Notes: generated from the sequence alone by a model not told the origin. DNA of 64,000 nt from Ascarosepion bandense (GCA_037127315.1 JBBBDQ010000754.1:1530501-1594500); one strand, 5' to 3'; numbered from the stretch's first letter, positions 53,241-64,000 are shown. Program-made: numbers and translations.

Positions 53241-54495
53241 CAACATTTTTGTAATAATTATTTTTATTGCTGTTTATTCAAATAAGAGGCAAAAGAGTTA
53301 CACAATGTAAAAAGTGATACTGAATTATAAGCTACATAATTTGATCTGAAACATGAAAGTATTAAGATCGGGAATGTATACTCTTGGAAGTTTATTCAAT
53401 AATGTATCGATTGCTGGGAAGAAGCTATTCGAAATGAATTAGAAAAAATTAAGATAATTTTACATTGTAAAGGTTTACGTTGTGTAAGATTTCAATTGAA
53501 AATCTTTCTAAAAACAATATAACAGTTGTTTTCTCTAATAAATAGTGATTAGGCTAAGGTTGACAGAATATAATGTGTTTGAGATGTCTGTAAACAATGA
53601 AAAATATCGAAAATCTTGGTCACTACAGTTTAAGACTTTGCCTGACGTGGACGAGTAAATACCATCTGAATATTGAGAAGATTCTGTTAGTTGAATAGTT
53701 AGACTTAGTTGTTCGATAAATATTATGATTTCACCTGCCCGAATTTTGGCTATTAATTCACCTGATTAATTATTATACATGTTGGGTGATTAAAAACACC
53801 AATACCATCTGATTTTTATAGGATTAGGTAGGCATTTTTTGGTCTTTCTAAGAGTACCGTGAAAGTCGATTGATCCAGATTCCGAAGTGTAACTTACTAA
53901 GGTTTGCTTCGTTGAGTGAGTTGCCTTTTGATTATATAAATTGTAATTCTCTTTTCTATTTTTCTAATAGATTGATATTTAGCTTAGGTATTCATTTAGT
54001 TTTCTCTTTTGAAATCTGTAAAATTTATTCAAATCACTCTTTATAAAGTTTAGCTGAGAAAATTTTCACAGCCAACATAAGCGAAAATGTTGAATACATA
54101 TAACCCTAAACAGTATTGCTTATATAGCTTTTAATACCGAATGGAAATAATGAAATATTTATTTTACAATATAGTTGCTCTTAGCAATATACCAGTGTGT
54201 CAATATTCGTTTTCGTATGAGTCGCCTTGTACGAAAATTGACTAATAAGAAACAGTTACTGAAGATTTTATTGAAATTATAGGAATTATCAAAGTAGAAA
54301 TATGGTTTAATGATTCTCTGTACAAAATATCACTCCCTAAATTAAAACATAGATGAGCACATGAAACAAAATGAAATGGAAATGTGCACGCGTGACGCGC
54401 GGGTGATTCTCCTTTGCTGTGTGGAGTAAACAGAGCATATGCCCTTCTGAAATATTTTTATGGTTCCTGAAATTGAAATAAAACTCCATCTACGT
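53241..54495. other. Long AT-rich spacer
   Basis: About 1.25 kb without a reading frame over 60 codons, a simple repeat or a recognised element. Confidence 0.5.
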
Positions 54496-54735
54496 GTCAT
54501 GTACCTTCGGGGCGCTGACGATCTCGACTCTTTTCAAAAGTTTGTCCTTTATTCCACATTGTTTGTATTTTTATCTTCACTCCAAAAACCTTGTCTGTTG
54601 CCAGGTGGGTTGACCGGTGCTTTCCACCAGCTCTCTTGCATTCAATCTGTTTCCTGAGTATCACATTTTCTAAGCCACCTTTCCTCATTATGCGCCTTAG
54701 AAATTTAATTTGTCTCTTACTGATGTTACGTATAA
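54496..54735 (-). pseudogene. RTE-type LINE 3' fragment
   Basis: The minus frame reads MRKGGLENVILRKQIECKRA, then GGKHRSTHLA, matching the LTGRIEGKRxRGKQRITYL block of RTE elements. It joins the Penelope-like fragment that starts near 54810. Confidence 0.75.
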
Positions 54736-54809
54736 GTGTCCCTTTTTATCCAAAATGTCTGTAGAACTTTGTCGTAACTCACAAGTTTGGTCCATAGTAT
54801 ACTAGGCAT

Positions 54810-55775
54810 TGTACTTGAAGAAATGCAAACAAGACTCTTTGGATTAGGATCAGGTATATATCGACAGAATGAAGGCTTAGCAATGGGCATGCCTTTATCA
54901 CCATGAATGGCTAACATATACATGAAATACTTTGAAGAGATGGTATTAGAATCAACTGTTCTAAAGCTAACTCTATGTCTGAGATACGTTGATGACACCT
55001 TCTTACTCTGGCCCCCACCGGGAGGACGTCCAGACGCTACTCTACTAAGTGAATTCAATAGGACCCTCCATACATTTTACGATGGAAATGGAAGATGGGC
55101 AACAAACTGGCATCTCTGGATGTGCTAATAATTCGAACAGAGTTGGGGTTCAAGATATCCGTATACCGCAAGCCAACATTCACCGGAAAACACCTCAGCT
55201 TCAACTCCAACCACACAATGTAAAGAAAAGAATCGTCCGCTGCCTCAAAAGTCATAAGCGGCAATCCAGAGTCATACAAACAGAAAATGGTTAGTATAAG
55301 CAGTTCCCTACAGCGAAACAATTACCCAGGGTACATGACAACACTTCCAACATACATTGAAGAGAGTGTGCATGAAGATAACAACTCTTGGAAAACAACC
55401 TCGGTCTGTCTGCCCTATTTGAAGGTATTATCTGAGAAAATACAAAGGATTCATGGTTCATACAACATCGGGACTATCTTCAGAAGTGGTTCTACACTTC
55501 GCAAGTACCTCTCTCGAGTAAGATCTCTAACGGAAAACGACATGACTAAGGGGTGCGTGTAAACTATTCCATGTAGATGTGAAAAGAAGTATAAAGGTGA
55601 AACTTAAGGAGGCGGCCTGTTTCACCTTTATACCTCTTTCCAGAAGAGGCTACAAGAACATTGCAAGGCCGTAACGCGAGGGGAGATTCAAAAATCAGGC
55701 GTAGCTGACCACATATGTAGGGAGAAAGGGGATCACCGCCCCTATGAGATAAAGTTGAAATAATAGATATCAAAC
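54810..55775 (+). pseudogene. Penelope-like element, RT core through GIY-YIG, frameshifted
   Basis: GLAMGMPLSP and a stop precede MANIYMKYFEEMVLES. LRYVDDTFLLW is the RT active site (YVDD at 54985-54996). The frame then shifts to FNSIGPSIHFTMEMEDGQ and to others (ESVHEDNNSWKTTSVCLPYL, LRKYLSRVRSLTENDMTKGC). The end reads CRCEKKYKGETGRL, LQEHCKAVTRGEIQKSGVADH, a GIY-YIG-type module with KGETGR. It is a different lineage from 15700-17160 (YVDD, canonical Penelope text). About five frame changes and the missing 5' part make it inactive. Confidence 0.87.
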
Positions 55776-56010
55776 GCCACTGGAAACTATAGAAACTTTA
55801 AGAATCAGCACATATGCTAGTCAACAAAATCTCCTAAGCCGACCAAGCATAGAGATGAACACAAAATGGAAACCAGTAATATGTAGTGCCAGAGAAAATC
55901 ATTAGTGTCAACAAAATTGCAATATGAGGTCTGGTAAAAAACACTAGACAACGCCATTAACATCAGAAATACTAGAGAAAACTATCTATATTTTCATGAA
56001 CCCATCCTAT
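55776..56010 (+). mobile_element. Penelope-like element 3' tail
   Basis: Follows the GIY-YIG region. The block AAGCCGACCAAGCATAGAGA to GAGGTCTGGTAAAAA (about 55837-55938) is repeated at 56525-56635. It still carries decayed coding text (RPSIEMNTKWKPVI-like). Confidence 0.7.
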
Positions 56011-56343
56011 GAAATTGTTCACAGTATAACTGACATTTATATAATAATGATGAATATGTTTTTTGCATATAATCTCCAAATTTTTTGTCAAGTTTTATTG
56101 AATAACACCTAAAGATTTGTCTATTTAACTTTTTATATAGTTTTTCCAACATTCATCTGAGGCGTTTTACCTAAGGATTAAAATGTTAAACTGTTCAAAG
56201 TTCATTTTTATGCATTCCAGTACTTTTGACTGTCACGACCATTGATATCAAGGATTGCGAATTAAAGTTACTTGAATTTTAAAAATGAACTTCAGACAGT
56301 TTAATATTTTTTCTTTGTATATAAAATCTTAATAAGAAGATGG

Positions 56344-56640
56344 GAAAACTACAAAAAAAGTTTGCAGTATTTACATTATTCGAACTATTGTCCTCATCTT
56401 TGTTGCCATGTGTACGACATTTCGGCCATTGTACTCTCTGGCCTTCTTCAGGTGCTAGGAATTTTAAACCGAACACTTTATTACAATCACTGGGGTATAT
56501 GAACTCCATTCCTTGCATAAAGCCTCTTAAGCTGACCAGGCATAGAAATGAACAGAATATGGGAACCAGTAATATGGAGTGTCAGAGAAAATCATTAGGG
56601 TCAAAAGATTGTAATATGAGCTCTGGTAAAAATGGTTTTT
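56344..56640 (+). repeat. Inverted arm, locus 2 left, joined to a Penelope-like tail
   Basis: 56344-56515 is the reverse of the arm at about 57800-57925 (GGCAACAAAGATGAGGACAA complement, TGTAAATACTG complement). 56525-56635 repeats the Penelope-like tail at 55837-55938. The 79-codon minus frame at 56279-56518 (PKCRTHGNKDED) reads across the arm and is a familiar by-product of this repeat. Confidence 0.75.
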
Positions 56641-56694
56641 AACATTAGGCTTATAAGCCCCAAAAATTGAGTTGTTCTTGTTCTTGTTCTTAAG

Positions 56695-56790
56695 GACACA
56701 TGGCCCAGTGGATATAGACGTTGATTAGTTCCTGTGACTTCACTCAAAGTGTCGTGAGTTCAATACCAGGCTACAATATTTTGTTTAAAT
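56695..56790 (+). mobile_element. tRNA-like SINE head
   Basis: GGCCCAGTGGATATAGACG (A-box-like) and GTGAGTTCAATACCAGG (B-box-like) with tRNA-like spacing; a T-rich body follows. A related diverged copy is at 61612-61690. Confidence 0.55.
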
Positions 56791-56924
56791 TTAGGGATAT
56801 ATAAAACCCCTTTTAATAAACATTTACAAATATTTCCTTTAGTATCACGTAAACACATACAGCCATCAACTTTTCTTAAAACTAAATTATTAGCTCTGGT
56901 ACCTTCAGCCATTCATTTAAAACG

Positions 56925-57630
56925 CGCAAATACCTTTGGGGAAGGTATTAATTCGTTTCTTCCCTCCATTTATGGGTTAAATAACAGGACAGATTCGGTT
57001 CTACAGCCTTGGTCGGCAACCAGCCTACCGTATTTTGAAAGTAATGCGAGATAATCTACTGCTCGGGCAGTTGTGTCTCTTTCGAGACATGATCGTCCAA
57101 AGCGTGTATCACGTATGGCACTTAACTGATTTAATGAAGATAATAGCTGGAAACATAAGTAAAGCTTCTACTGGGCGTAACGTGGGGGATCGGTTTTCTA
57201 TTATTATGAAGTAATAAACTGATCCCTTACTAATTACTAATTATTATTACAGTCCATCTCTTCTCCCTTCAGCTATACTTTAAATAGCAGGATAGAAAAT
57301 CTTCTTCCCAGTCAGTTATGTCTCTTTCGAGACATGATTGCCCAAAGCGTGTATCACGTATGGAACTTAACTGACTGAATGAAGATAATAGTTAGAAAGA
57401 TAAGTAAAGCTTCGACTGGTTACAAAGTGGGGGATCGGCTTTCTATTATTATGAAATAATAAACTGATCCCCCCACAAATTACTAATTATTAATACAATC
57501 TCTATCTTCTCCACTCAGCTATACTTTAAATAGCAAGATATAAAATCTTCTTCCCAGTCAGTAATGTCTCTTTCGAGACATGATCGCCCAAAGTGTGTAT
57601 CACGTATGGTACATAACTGACTGACCATCA
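56925..57630 (+). mobile_element. Composite SINE with two tandem hairpin modules
   Basis: The SINE body and tail (about 56930-57085) are followed by two modules of about 245 bp, at anchors near 57088, 57334 and 57581 (GACATGATCGCCC type). Hairpins lie at 57182-57230 and 57427-57475. The head with its B box is missing. It closely parallels 32640-33300. Confidence 0.85.
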
Positions 57631-57789
57631 GTCAACTCAGTTAAGTGGGAATCTGGCTCGAAGTTGGAGTTAAGAATTTTTTTTTTTTTCATCTGTAATT
57701 ACAATATTTGTCGCACCAATGTCGACGAGGTAGGAAACGTAACTTGCAGGGATAGAGGGAAGTAACAAATAACTTCCAAAAGATGCAAC

Positions 57790-57925
57790 ATTACGCAAGG
57801 GATGAAAATCATATACCCAAGTGATTGTAATAAAGGATTCTGTTTTAAATTTTTTAGCCGAAGCGTGAATGGCAACAAAGATGAGGGCAATAGTCCGAAT
57901 GATGTAAATACTGTAAATACTACCT
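57790..57925 (+). repeat. Inverted arm, locus 2 right
   Basis: Pairs with 56344-56515 (ATACCCAAGTGATTGTAATA, then CCGAAGCGTGAATGGCAACA). The composite SINE lies between the arms. Confidence 0.75.
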
Positions 57926-58345
57926 CATCTCAGAAATATAGACAAATAGAATGATCTATTATTAAACGTCGCAAATGGCAACAAAGATGAGGACAATAGT
58001 CCGAATAATGTAAATATTGTAAATACTACCTCATCTCAGAAATATAGACAAAGAGAATGATCTATTATTAAACGTCGTAAATGGCAACAAAGATGAGAAC
58101 AATAGTCCGAATAATGTAAATACTGTAAATACTACCTCATCTCAGAAATATACACAAATAGAATGATATCTTATTAAACGTCGTAAATAGCAACAAAGAT
58201 GCGGGCAATAGTCCGAATAATGTAAATACTGTAAATACTACCTCATCTCAGAAATATAGACAAAGAGAATGATCTATTATTAAACGTCGTAAATGGCAAC
58301 AAAGATGAGGACAATAGTCCGAATAATGTAAATACTGCAAATTTC
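57903..58345 (+). repeat. 106-bp tandem repeat, four units
   Basis: The anchor CTACCTCATCTCAG starts at 57920, 58026, 58132 and 58238, spaced exactly 106 bp. Each unit contains the arm-end sequence AATGGCAACAAAGATGAGGA to CCGAATAATGTAAATACTG, so the array is an expansion of the arm terminus. It stops at 58345. Confidence 0.95.
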
Positions 58346-58559
58346 TGTTGATCTTCATTCGTGAAGTGATTGTTCCTATTCCCTGCTACATAAGTGTTCA
58401 TAATTCCTTGCCACAGAAGTGTACGAGATAAGTGTTCTGTACTTTTCTTTGTTTCTAAATATATTTTTCTTTGGAAGGCATATTTCTTTCAGAATTATAT
58501 GTAACCTTTTCCATCGTGTCTCAATAAACTTCACAGATATCTAAATTGTTACAGCAGTA

Positions 58560-59160
58560 CACACAATCAGTATTAGGAATGCCTGGTTTTGTCCCTTTTG
58601 CTAACAACCAGTTTTCTTACAATTAATGATTAGTCTATTCTTCTTGCTTTCTTTCACTATTTTCTGTAGCAGTCTTTATAGTTTCTTTCCGTGTCTGATA
58701 ATAATACCGTGTTATTTACTTGATGATTATAATGCCAATAAAGTATAACGAATGCAAGTAGCATTTCTAAATCTCTCAAAAACGCCGTGCTGGATTTATA
58801 GTTTGAAAAGATCTGGTGAGACGAAGCATTCTTGCCTTAAATCTCTTTTTATGTTTGTACATTTACTGAACTTATTTTCTAGCCGTACGCAGATGACTTA
58901 CTGCCATTATAGGTTTTAAATTATTTTAATGGCTTTCCCACATATGTCAAGATTGTTCTTTTCACGTAATTTATAAAACGCTTATGCATAATATATAAAA
59001 CATCTTTTTGCATTTGTATTGCTCTTTTTGTATAATTTTGAGCATAGCATTCCTAATTCCAGTTTCTTTAATGTATCCGCACTGTTCTCTCCTTATGTCA
59101 GACTTGATTTGTCTGTGCGATTTTTCGCTTGATAAGTATTATTCCATGACTCATTAGGCT
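58560..59160 (-). pseudogene. RTE-type LINE, RT finger-palm remnant
   Basis: The minus strand reads SDIRREQCGYIKETGIRNAM (near 59120-59060), EQYKCKKM, NLKPIMAVSHLRTA and KHKKRFKARMLRLT, then a decayed YADD region ending in DTERNYKDCYRK near 58690-58660. The order is that of RTE RT (EQCGF..GTGTRNAI, then the active site). Heavily mutated. Confidence 0.7.
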
Positions 59161-59485
59161 GAATTACCGATGGAATTCACATTCATTTGCACCTAATTTC
59201 TTATTTAGTGCTATGAATATGGATCCTCTTTAGTCTTCCGGTATATTGCCACTGTTGTATATTTTGTTTATTAAATGTGTATTCATCCCAATGCCTGTTT
59301 GATAAATGTAGTATTTTCAATGGCCACACATTTGAAAGTTGATCGTGTTGATATCAGCGAAGCGTCTAATTTAGAATTAGTTCATAATTAAAAAGAAATT
59401 TGTTGTAGTGGAACATCCTTCCATCCCCGAGAATATAATTCTCTACATTATAAAAGACGGGAACGAGCGGTACGACGGAAAAAAT
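59161..59485. other. Unassigned spacer
   Basis: AT-rich. Probably RTE-derived at its left edge; nothing else recognised. Confidence 0.35.
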
Positions 59486-60189
59486 GTCTTAGGCATTCGC
59501 CTGACTGCTCTATGACACTGTTAGCTCTCTGCCTTCGGGTAGAGGTCGCTCTCCGCTTCCGAGCAGAGAGCACAAACCCAGTCGTGGTTCCGCCGAAGGG
59601 TAGAACTACGACTGGGGAAAAATAGACAGAGATATTTTGGCCCGGCTATATGGCTTGTAATACCCACTATAAAATGACCATGTGTCACATCTGGACTTGC
59701 GTGGGAAGGCTAGTAAATACGAAAAGGTCTTAGGCATTCACCTGACTGCTCTATGACACTGTCATCCCTCTGCCTTCGGGTAGAGGGCGCTCACTGATTT
59801 CGAGCAGAGAGAGTACAAACCCAATCGTGGTTCCGCCGAAGGGTAGAACCACGACCAAGGAAAAATAGACAGATATTTTTTGACCCGGCTGTATGGCTGG
59901 GAATACCCACTATAAAATGACCATGTGTCACATTTGGCCTTGCGTGGGAAGGATAGTAAATACAGAAAGGTCTTAGGCATTCGCCTGACTGCTCTATGAC
60001 AGTGTCAGCTCTCTGCATCCGATCAGAGAGCACAAACCAGGTCGTGGTTCCGCCGAAGGGTAGAACCACGACTGGGGAAAAAATAGACAAACATTTTTTG
60101 ACCCGGCTATATGGCCGGGAATACCCACTATAAAATGACCATGTGTCACATCTGGCCTTGCGTGAGAAGGCTAGTAAATACAGAAAAGG
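59486..60189 (+). repeat. About 240-bp tandem repeat, three units, each with a hairpin
   Basis: Units start at GTCTTAGGCA 59486, 59727 and 59970, and a fourth start at 60189 is cut short. Spacing is 241, 243 and 219 bp. Each unit has a hairpin with arms TCGTGGTTC and GAACCACGA around CGCCGAAGGGTA (perfect in units 2 and 3) and is GC-richer than its flanks. The 147-codon minus frame across units 2 and 3 exists because 243 is divisible by three. Confidence 0.93.
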
Positions 60190-60865
60190 TCTTAGGCAAA
60201 GGCATTCACTATTCGATAGTCGATTCCGCTCCAACCCGTGGCTTGCCTATATGTGTATTATTGTTAATTGTACCTAATGAATCTGTATTTCTTATTCCTG
60301 GTGCGGAGTTCCATTCTTCAACTGATCATTTTATGCTGTATTCCTTTTGGGGTTATATCAAAATTATAATAAACAATTCTAATTTAATAAAAAGAAAGTA
60401 TTTTGGTTTAATGACATAACTGCAGAAAATCGCTTCTTTTCGTGAAAGGAAGTATGATTTTAGGGACTAATTATGCTAATTACAATTAATTATGCTAATC
60501 ACTGATGGGGATTAAAAAGAAAGGTGTTTTTCCGCATATAGCAAAATACATTTATCATGTTCTATAGAAATGTAATCGAATTATATCGGCACCACATCCA
60601 CTGTTACATTATCAGAATACAGTATTCCGAGAGTAAGATAGCGTGATGTTTTCCATTTCTATTTCGGCTGAGCTTAGAGTCACATCAGATTGAAACACAG
60701 GTTCTTGTATAATCCCTGGAGTTAACGTCGAAACTGGTCAGTAGCACGATTGGTGACTGGCTGGGAATATCAGATCCTTGATGTATGGCTGGTGTATTAA
60801 ATAACGGTTGGGAATTTGAAGTCGGCAAGTCGAGTACGAACTACAGTCGGGTGTGATATATTCGC
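60190..60865. other. Unassigned spacer
   Basis: No feature recognised. Confidence 0.4.
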
Positions 60866-61180
60866 ATACCCCATCAAGTGCCATACGTGAAACACGCTTG
60901 GGCGATCATATCTCGAATGCGACATGACTGACTGGGCAGAAGATTATCCCGCAGTAGGTTGCCATTGCTTTCTGCGGTAGATTGGTTGACGACTAAGGCT
61001 ATAGAACCCAATCTGTCCTTTTATTTAACCCATAACTGGAAGGAATAGACGGATTAATACCTTTCCCAAGGGTATTTGCGCGTAATTGATGGCAATGAAT
61101 TCAGCTGGAATTCGAACTCGGCTCTCCGATTTTTCGTTCCAAGCCGATATCCATTGCACCACAACGCAACTACAACCCCA
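60866..61180 (-). mobile_element. tRNA-derived SINE, reverse, near complete
   Basis: Plus-strand order is tail to head: AGTGCCATACGTGAAACACG, GACTGACTGGGCAGAAG, AACCCATAACTGGAAGGA, TACCTTTCCCAAGGGTATTT, then CAGCTGGAATTCGAACTCGG (B box complement) and CCGATATCCATTGCACCACA (A box complement). One of the best copies for a consensus. Confidence 0.87.
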
Positions 61181-61449
61181 CCAACTACTCTTGGAAATAA
61201 TATTAATCACCTGCACTCATGAGTTACTAAAATTTGTATAGCCTTTATTATCCTCAACCAAATTCCTAAAATCTAAAAATATTTTCTGCTTTTAAATAAG
61301 CTTCAAAAGGTTTTAAGCTGTAAAAAATATATCACTGTGTTGACTGATTTTTGATAGGAATTCATTATTAATGAGATATTTGCAGGTTGTTACGTAAATG
61401 CTAACTACCGAATTAACAAACTGAATTATAATATTTGTCGATATTATGA

Positions 61450-61570
61450 GATGAGGTATTGTAATTATTTACACAATTCACATTGTCCGGGCAATTTTCC
61501 TTATCTTTGTTGCCATATTCACGACTTTTCGGTCATTGTACACTCTGACCATCTTCAGGTGACACGAATT
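61450..61570 (-). repeat. Inverted arm, locus 3 left
   Basis: The complement reads AATGACCGAAAAGTCGTGAA and GGCAACAAAGATAAGG, matching the arms at 52.8 and 56.3 kb and the facing arm at 62235-62345. Confidence 0.75.
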
Positions 61571-61611
61571 TTGAACTGAAACCTTTATTTCGTTCATTGG
61601 AGTAGATTCAG

Positions 61612-61690
61612 AGACACAGTGGATGAAAACGTTGGTCGTTACAGTGACTTGACCCCAAAAGTTGTGAACTCAGTATGAGACTAGAGCAGA
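61612..61690 (+). mobile_element. tRNA-like sequence, diverged
   Basis: ACACAGTGGATGAAAACG (A-box-like) and TTGTGAACTCAGTATGAGA (decayed B box) follow the layout of 56695-56790. Confidence 0.4.
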
Positions 61691-61699
61691 GATAAACAA

Positions 61700-62234
61700 A
61701 AACTTAGAGTTGAGTTAAAAGAGTGAATAAAAAGGAGTCCGAACCCGTGTATGCTGGGTCTACGAGAAATTGTTGTTTGAGTGTACGCACTGGATTGCAC
61801 AACGGCGAAAAAGCCTTGTGCGACACACCGCCTTTATAGGAAGTCTCGGATAAATACCGAGTTAAATTGAGATTCATGTGTTGTGGAGTAGTTTTCAAAC
61901 TGAAGGTTATAATCGTGCTATGTCGGTTGCTAATCGTCTTAACGTACCCAAAATCTTAGGAACTTGGTAATCATCCATTGAAAGCTGACTCCTTAGTATT
62001 CAGCTAACTGCCGACTAATATCAACTGACTAGTAGTTCGACTGAACTCTAATAGAAGTCTAAAGAACTCGCATGAACTTCCCCAGAACTCCCTGTTAACT
62101 TTTATTAATACAGAAGGGAGAGTACATTATAAATAGGTGTGTTTCCCCATAACAAAATGATACATCTAGAAGAGACAAGAATCGTGGAACTAGAACACTC
62201 TACCCAGATTAACAAAATAAAAGGTTTTAATTTT
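61700..62234. other. Unassigned spacer between inverted arms
   Basis: Moderately GC-rich at 61740-61880. No frame or motif recognised. Confidence 0.35.
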
Positions 62235-62345
62235 TTAATTACAATCATTTGAAAACGGTCGAAGAGTACAACGGCCAAAACTTTGTGAATATTGCAAGAA
62301 ATAGATGAGGAAAATATCATGGACAATATAAATACTGTAAATAAA
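62235..62345 (+). repeat. Inverted arm, locus 3 right
   Basis: GAAGAGTACAACGGCCAAAA, then GATGAGGAAAATATCATGGA and AATACTGTAAATAA, a decayed partner of 61450-61570. Confidence 0.7.
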
Positions 62346-62569
62346 TTATAATATGATTATTGTACAAGTTCCTGATATATTTACTATGTCTTTTCTCTTT
62401 GATTTCCGACTTTTTGATAAGCCAAAATATTTGCAGGTTTTATTTCGTTTCTTTTCCTTCATTTATTTTATTTATTTGATAGTGCGTCTAAGATTTAAGT
62501 AATACAATTATTTTAATATTTTCCAACGACGTTATCTTCTTTGTATCATGATACACGGTCAAACAGAAA

Positions 62570-62930
62570 TCGCTTGCGTGGTTCTACAGAAGGATGCTGC
62601 GAATATCATGGGTCGAGCATGTGAGCAATGATGTGGTTTTGGAAATGATGGAAACGAAAAGATTATTAATTCTGAAGAGAGAGCTGAAGTTCCTGAGACA
62701 ACAATGAAGAAAGATTGGAGAACCTGACACTAACAGGCCAGATATGGGGAAAAAGAGACAGGGGAAAGCAGCGGTTAACATATTTGAAGGACCTGATCAG
62801 CTGGATGACGGAACGAGGGTTGCGTGGTGCAACAGGAGAAAGCGTGTTAAGAGCCACCGGGGATAGGGAAAAGTTGAGAGCCATGATCGCCTACGTACTG
62901 AAAAGACAGGGCACATAGAAGAAGACGAAT
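62570..62930 (+). pseudogene. RTE-type LINE 3' fragment, forward
   Basis: Plus-strand text: a decayed WFYRRMLRISWVEHV, MENLTLTGQIWGKRDRGKQR, LTYLKDLISWMTERGLRGAT, then KLRAMIAYVLKRQGT and stop at 62918. It has the best preserved C-terminus of this RTE lineage in the window. Confidence 0.87.
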
Positions 62931-62939
62931 CCCAACTGA

Positions 62940-63268
62940 ATAGCTGTTCTTTAACAATGAGGTCTATTTTTGCATCTTTCTGGATCACTTTGATGCATTT
63001 ACCAGTTTTATAATTTACGCTTTCTGCAATATTGTTGATTTTAATTGATGTTTGCTTACCAAAACTTCTGTTTTCAGCTATTTATATTCTCGTACTGGGA
63101 AATGAATTAAGTAGTTTTACTGTGTTGGGTTAGCATTCAATAAACCAAGCCTGGGCCAAGGTTAAATAATAGAAAGCTGTGGCTATAATTTGTCTATTAT
63201 TAGACACTGTGTCACTTGTGGTGATTTCCAGTGTTAATTAAGGAAACTTTGAAAGTAGGATTAGGGAT
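62940..63268. other. Unassigned spacer
   Basis: AT-rich. Nothing recognised. Confidence 0.4.
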
Positions 63269-63276
63269 TTTGCACC

Positions 63277-63774
63277 GAGTGCCGTGCTTAGCAACGTCGC
63301 CCCACACCACGCAGAATGCGCCTTGCGGCTCCTCCTTTACCCACATAATGCAAATTGCACCCCCACAATCCACAATAAATAGTACTTTACACAAAATAAA
63401 ATGCTCTCGGAATGTAGATATTCTGTGATCACGAAAAAAACGGTAGAAATCGCGGAATTGGCGTTTTGAAAATATACACTTTCACAACTTTTAGCAACTT
63501 TTTATGTATATTGAACGAAACATATCTATAATCTATTTCTCTCTCGAGTTCATTTTTTTTAAAATTACAAATGATTTGCGACCTCGTCGGGAGCGAGAGA
63601 GCGAGACGGGTTGATAGATGTCTATTTCAACATACAAGTATAATAATAAATTTCCAGTTAATCCTAATAATTATTTTGTTAACTTATTTTTCATTACAAT
63701 AGATTTTGAGGAACCTAAGTGAAATTGCGTCCCCCGCAGTGGCAGGGTCTGAGGAAGCCCTAAGCACGGCCCTG
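63277..63774. mobile_element. hAT-type MITE with 8-bp target duplication
   Basis: The left end GAGTGCCGTGCTTAG and the right end (complement CAGGGCCGTGCTTAG) agree at 13 of 15 positions. Both sides carry the perfect 8-bp repeat TTTGCACC (63269-63276 and 63775-63782). The interior has no transposase; it is CpG-rich near both ends and AT-rich in the middle. 8-bp duplications and CAGGG termini fit the hAT superfamily. Confidence 0.9.
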
Positions 63775-63940
63775 TTTGCACCTCATTGTTAGTGATAATG
63801 CAAAATAGCTTTTGCATGTCAGCAGAAATTGTAAAAGACAATGTTTATCACTACGTGAGAAATTGATAGCAATGCAAAAAACCAGTATCCTCTCCATAGG
63901 AGTATTCTCTTCGAAAGTTATCATCCTTTACGAACTACGA

Positions 63941-64000
63941 AATGAATTCCAGTTGAATTCGTTGCATTCGCTTATGTGCACATACCCTTGGGAAAGAAAT
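63941..64000 (+). mobile_element. tRNA-derived SINE, cut by the window end
   Basis: GAATTCCAGTTGAATTCGTT and ATACCCTTGGGAAAG are the SINE body after the B box. The head is only partly recognisable. Confidence 0.8.

Noticed and set aside
59791..60234. 147-codon minus-strand frame
   Set aside because: Stays open only because a 243-bp tandem unit is divisible by three; the neighbouring 241-bp unit breaks it and no domain is recognised.

Overview
The window looks like repeat-dominated intergenic DNA from an animal, most likely a cephalopod mollusc of octopus type. The sequence is AT-rich, full of (TA)n, (CA)n and (TAA)n tracts, and packed with decayed transposable elements. The tRNA-derived SINEs, the C-terminal RTE reverse-transcriptase fragments and the Penelope-like pieces resemble repeats I recall from octopus genomes; no database search was run. 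I found no intact host protein gene. Almost every open reading frame is a broken retroelement or transposase, a SINE shadow, or a microsatellite read as protein. There is no rRNA operon, CRISPR array or bacterial-style operon.

Layout. 0-4.8 kb: internally deleted mariner, a promoter-like stretch, a dispersed repeat, SINEs and a tandem duplication. 4.8-12.0 kb: three head-to-tail copies of one R4/Dong-type LINE (RT plus restriction-like endonuclease), separated by (TAA)n tracts; the middle copy is near full length but frameshifted. 12.4-13.8 kb: a 5'-truncated LINE with an 18-bp target duplication splitting an older repeat. 13.8-17.2 kb: tRNA-like sequences and a decayed Penelope-like element with YRDD and a GIY-YIG remnant. 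18-24 kb: LINE fragment, a 94-bp-arm palindrome, composite SINEs, a Tc1-type MITE. 24.0-24.9 kb: hAT element with 8-bp target duplication and a BED-finger remnant. 25.5-26.4 kb: foldback element. 28.4-29.4 kb: long inverted repeats around a tRNA-like core, followed directly by a Helitron. 31-33.3 kb: deleted Tc1 element and a SINE with a tandem hairpin module. 34-36 kb: LTR-like GC-rich patch and a GC-richer LINE fragment. 37.7-38.4 kb: second Helitron. 38.5-41.6 kb: inverted duplication carrying RTE sequence and a six-copy 32-bp repeat. 42-45 kb: RTE fragments, one interrupted by a 5S-rRNA-derived SINE, and a Helitron inside a palindromic element. 48-50 kb: higher-order satellite of 113- and 124-bp units. 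50-64 kb: more RTE, a second kind of Penelope-like element, paired inverted arms, 106-bp and 240-bp tandem arrays, SINEs and a hAT MITE.

The window reads as a stratigraphy of nested insertions. Several are dated relative to each other by target-site duplications or by comparison with an uninterrupted sister copy. The least familiar items are the long-TIR element with a tRNA-like core, the SINE whose hairpin module is present in one or two tandem copies, and the 5S-derived SINE.
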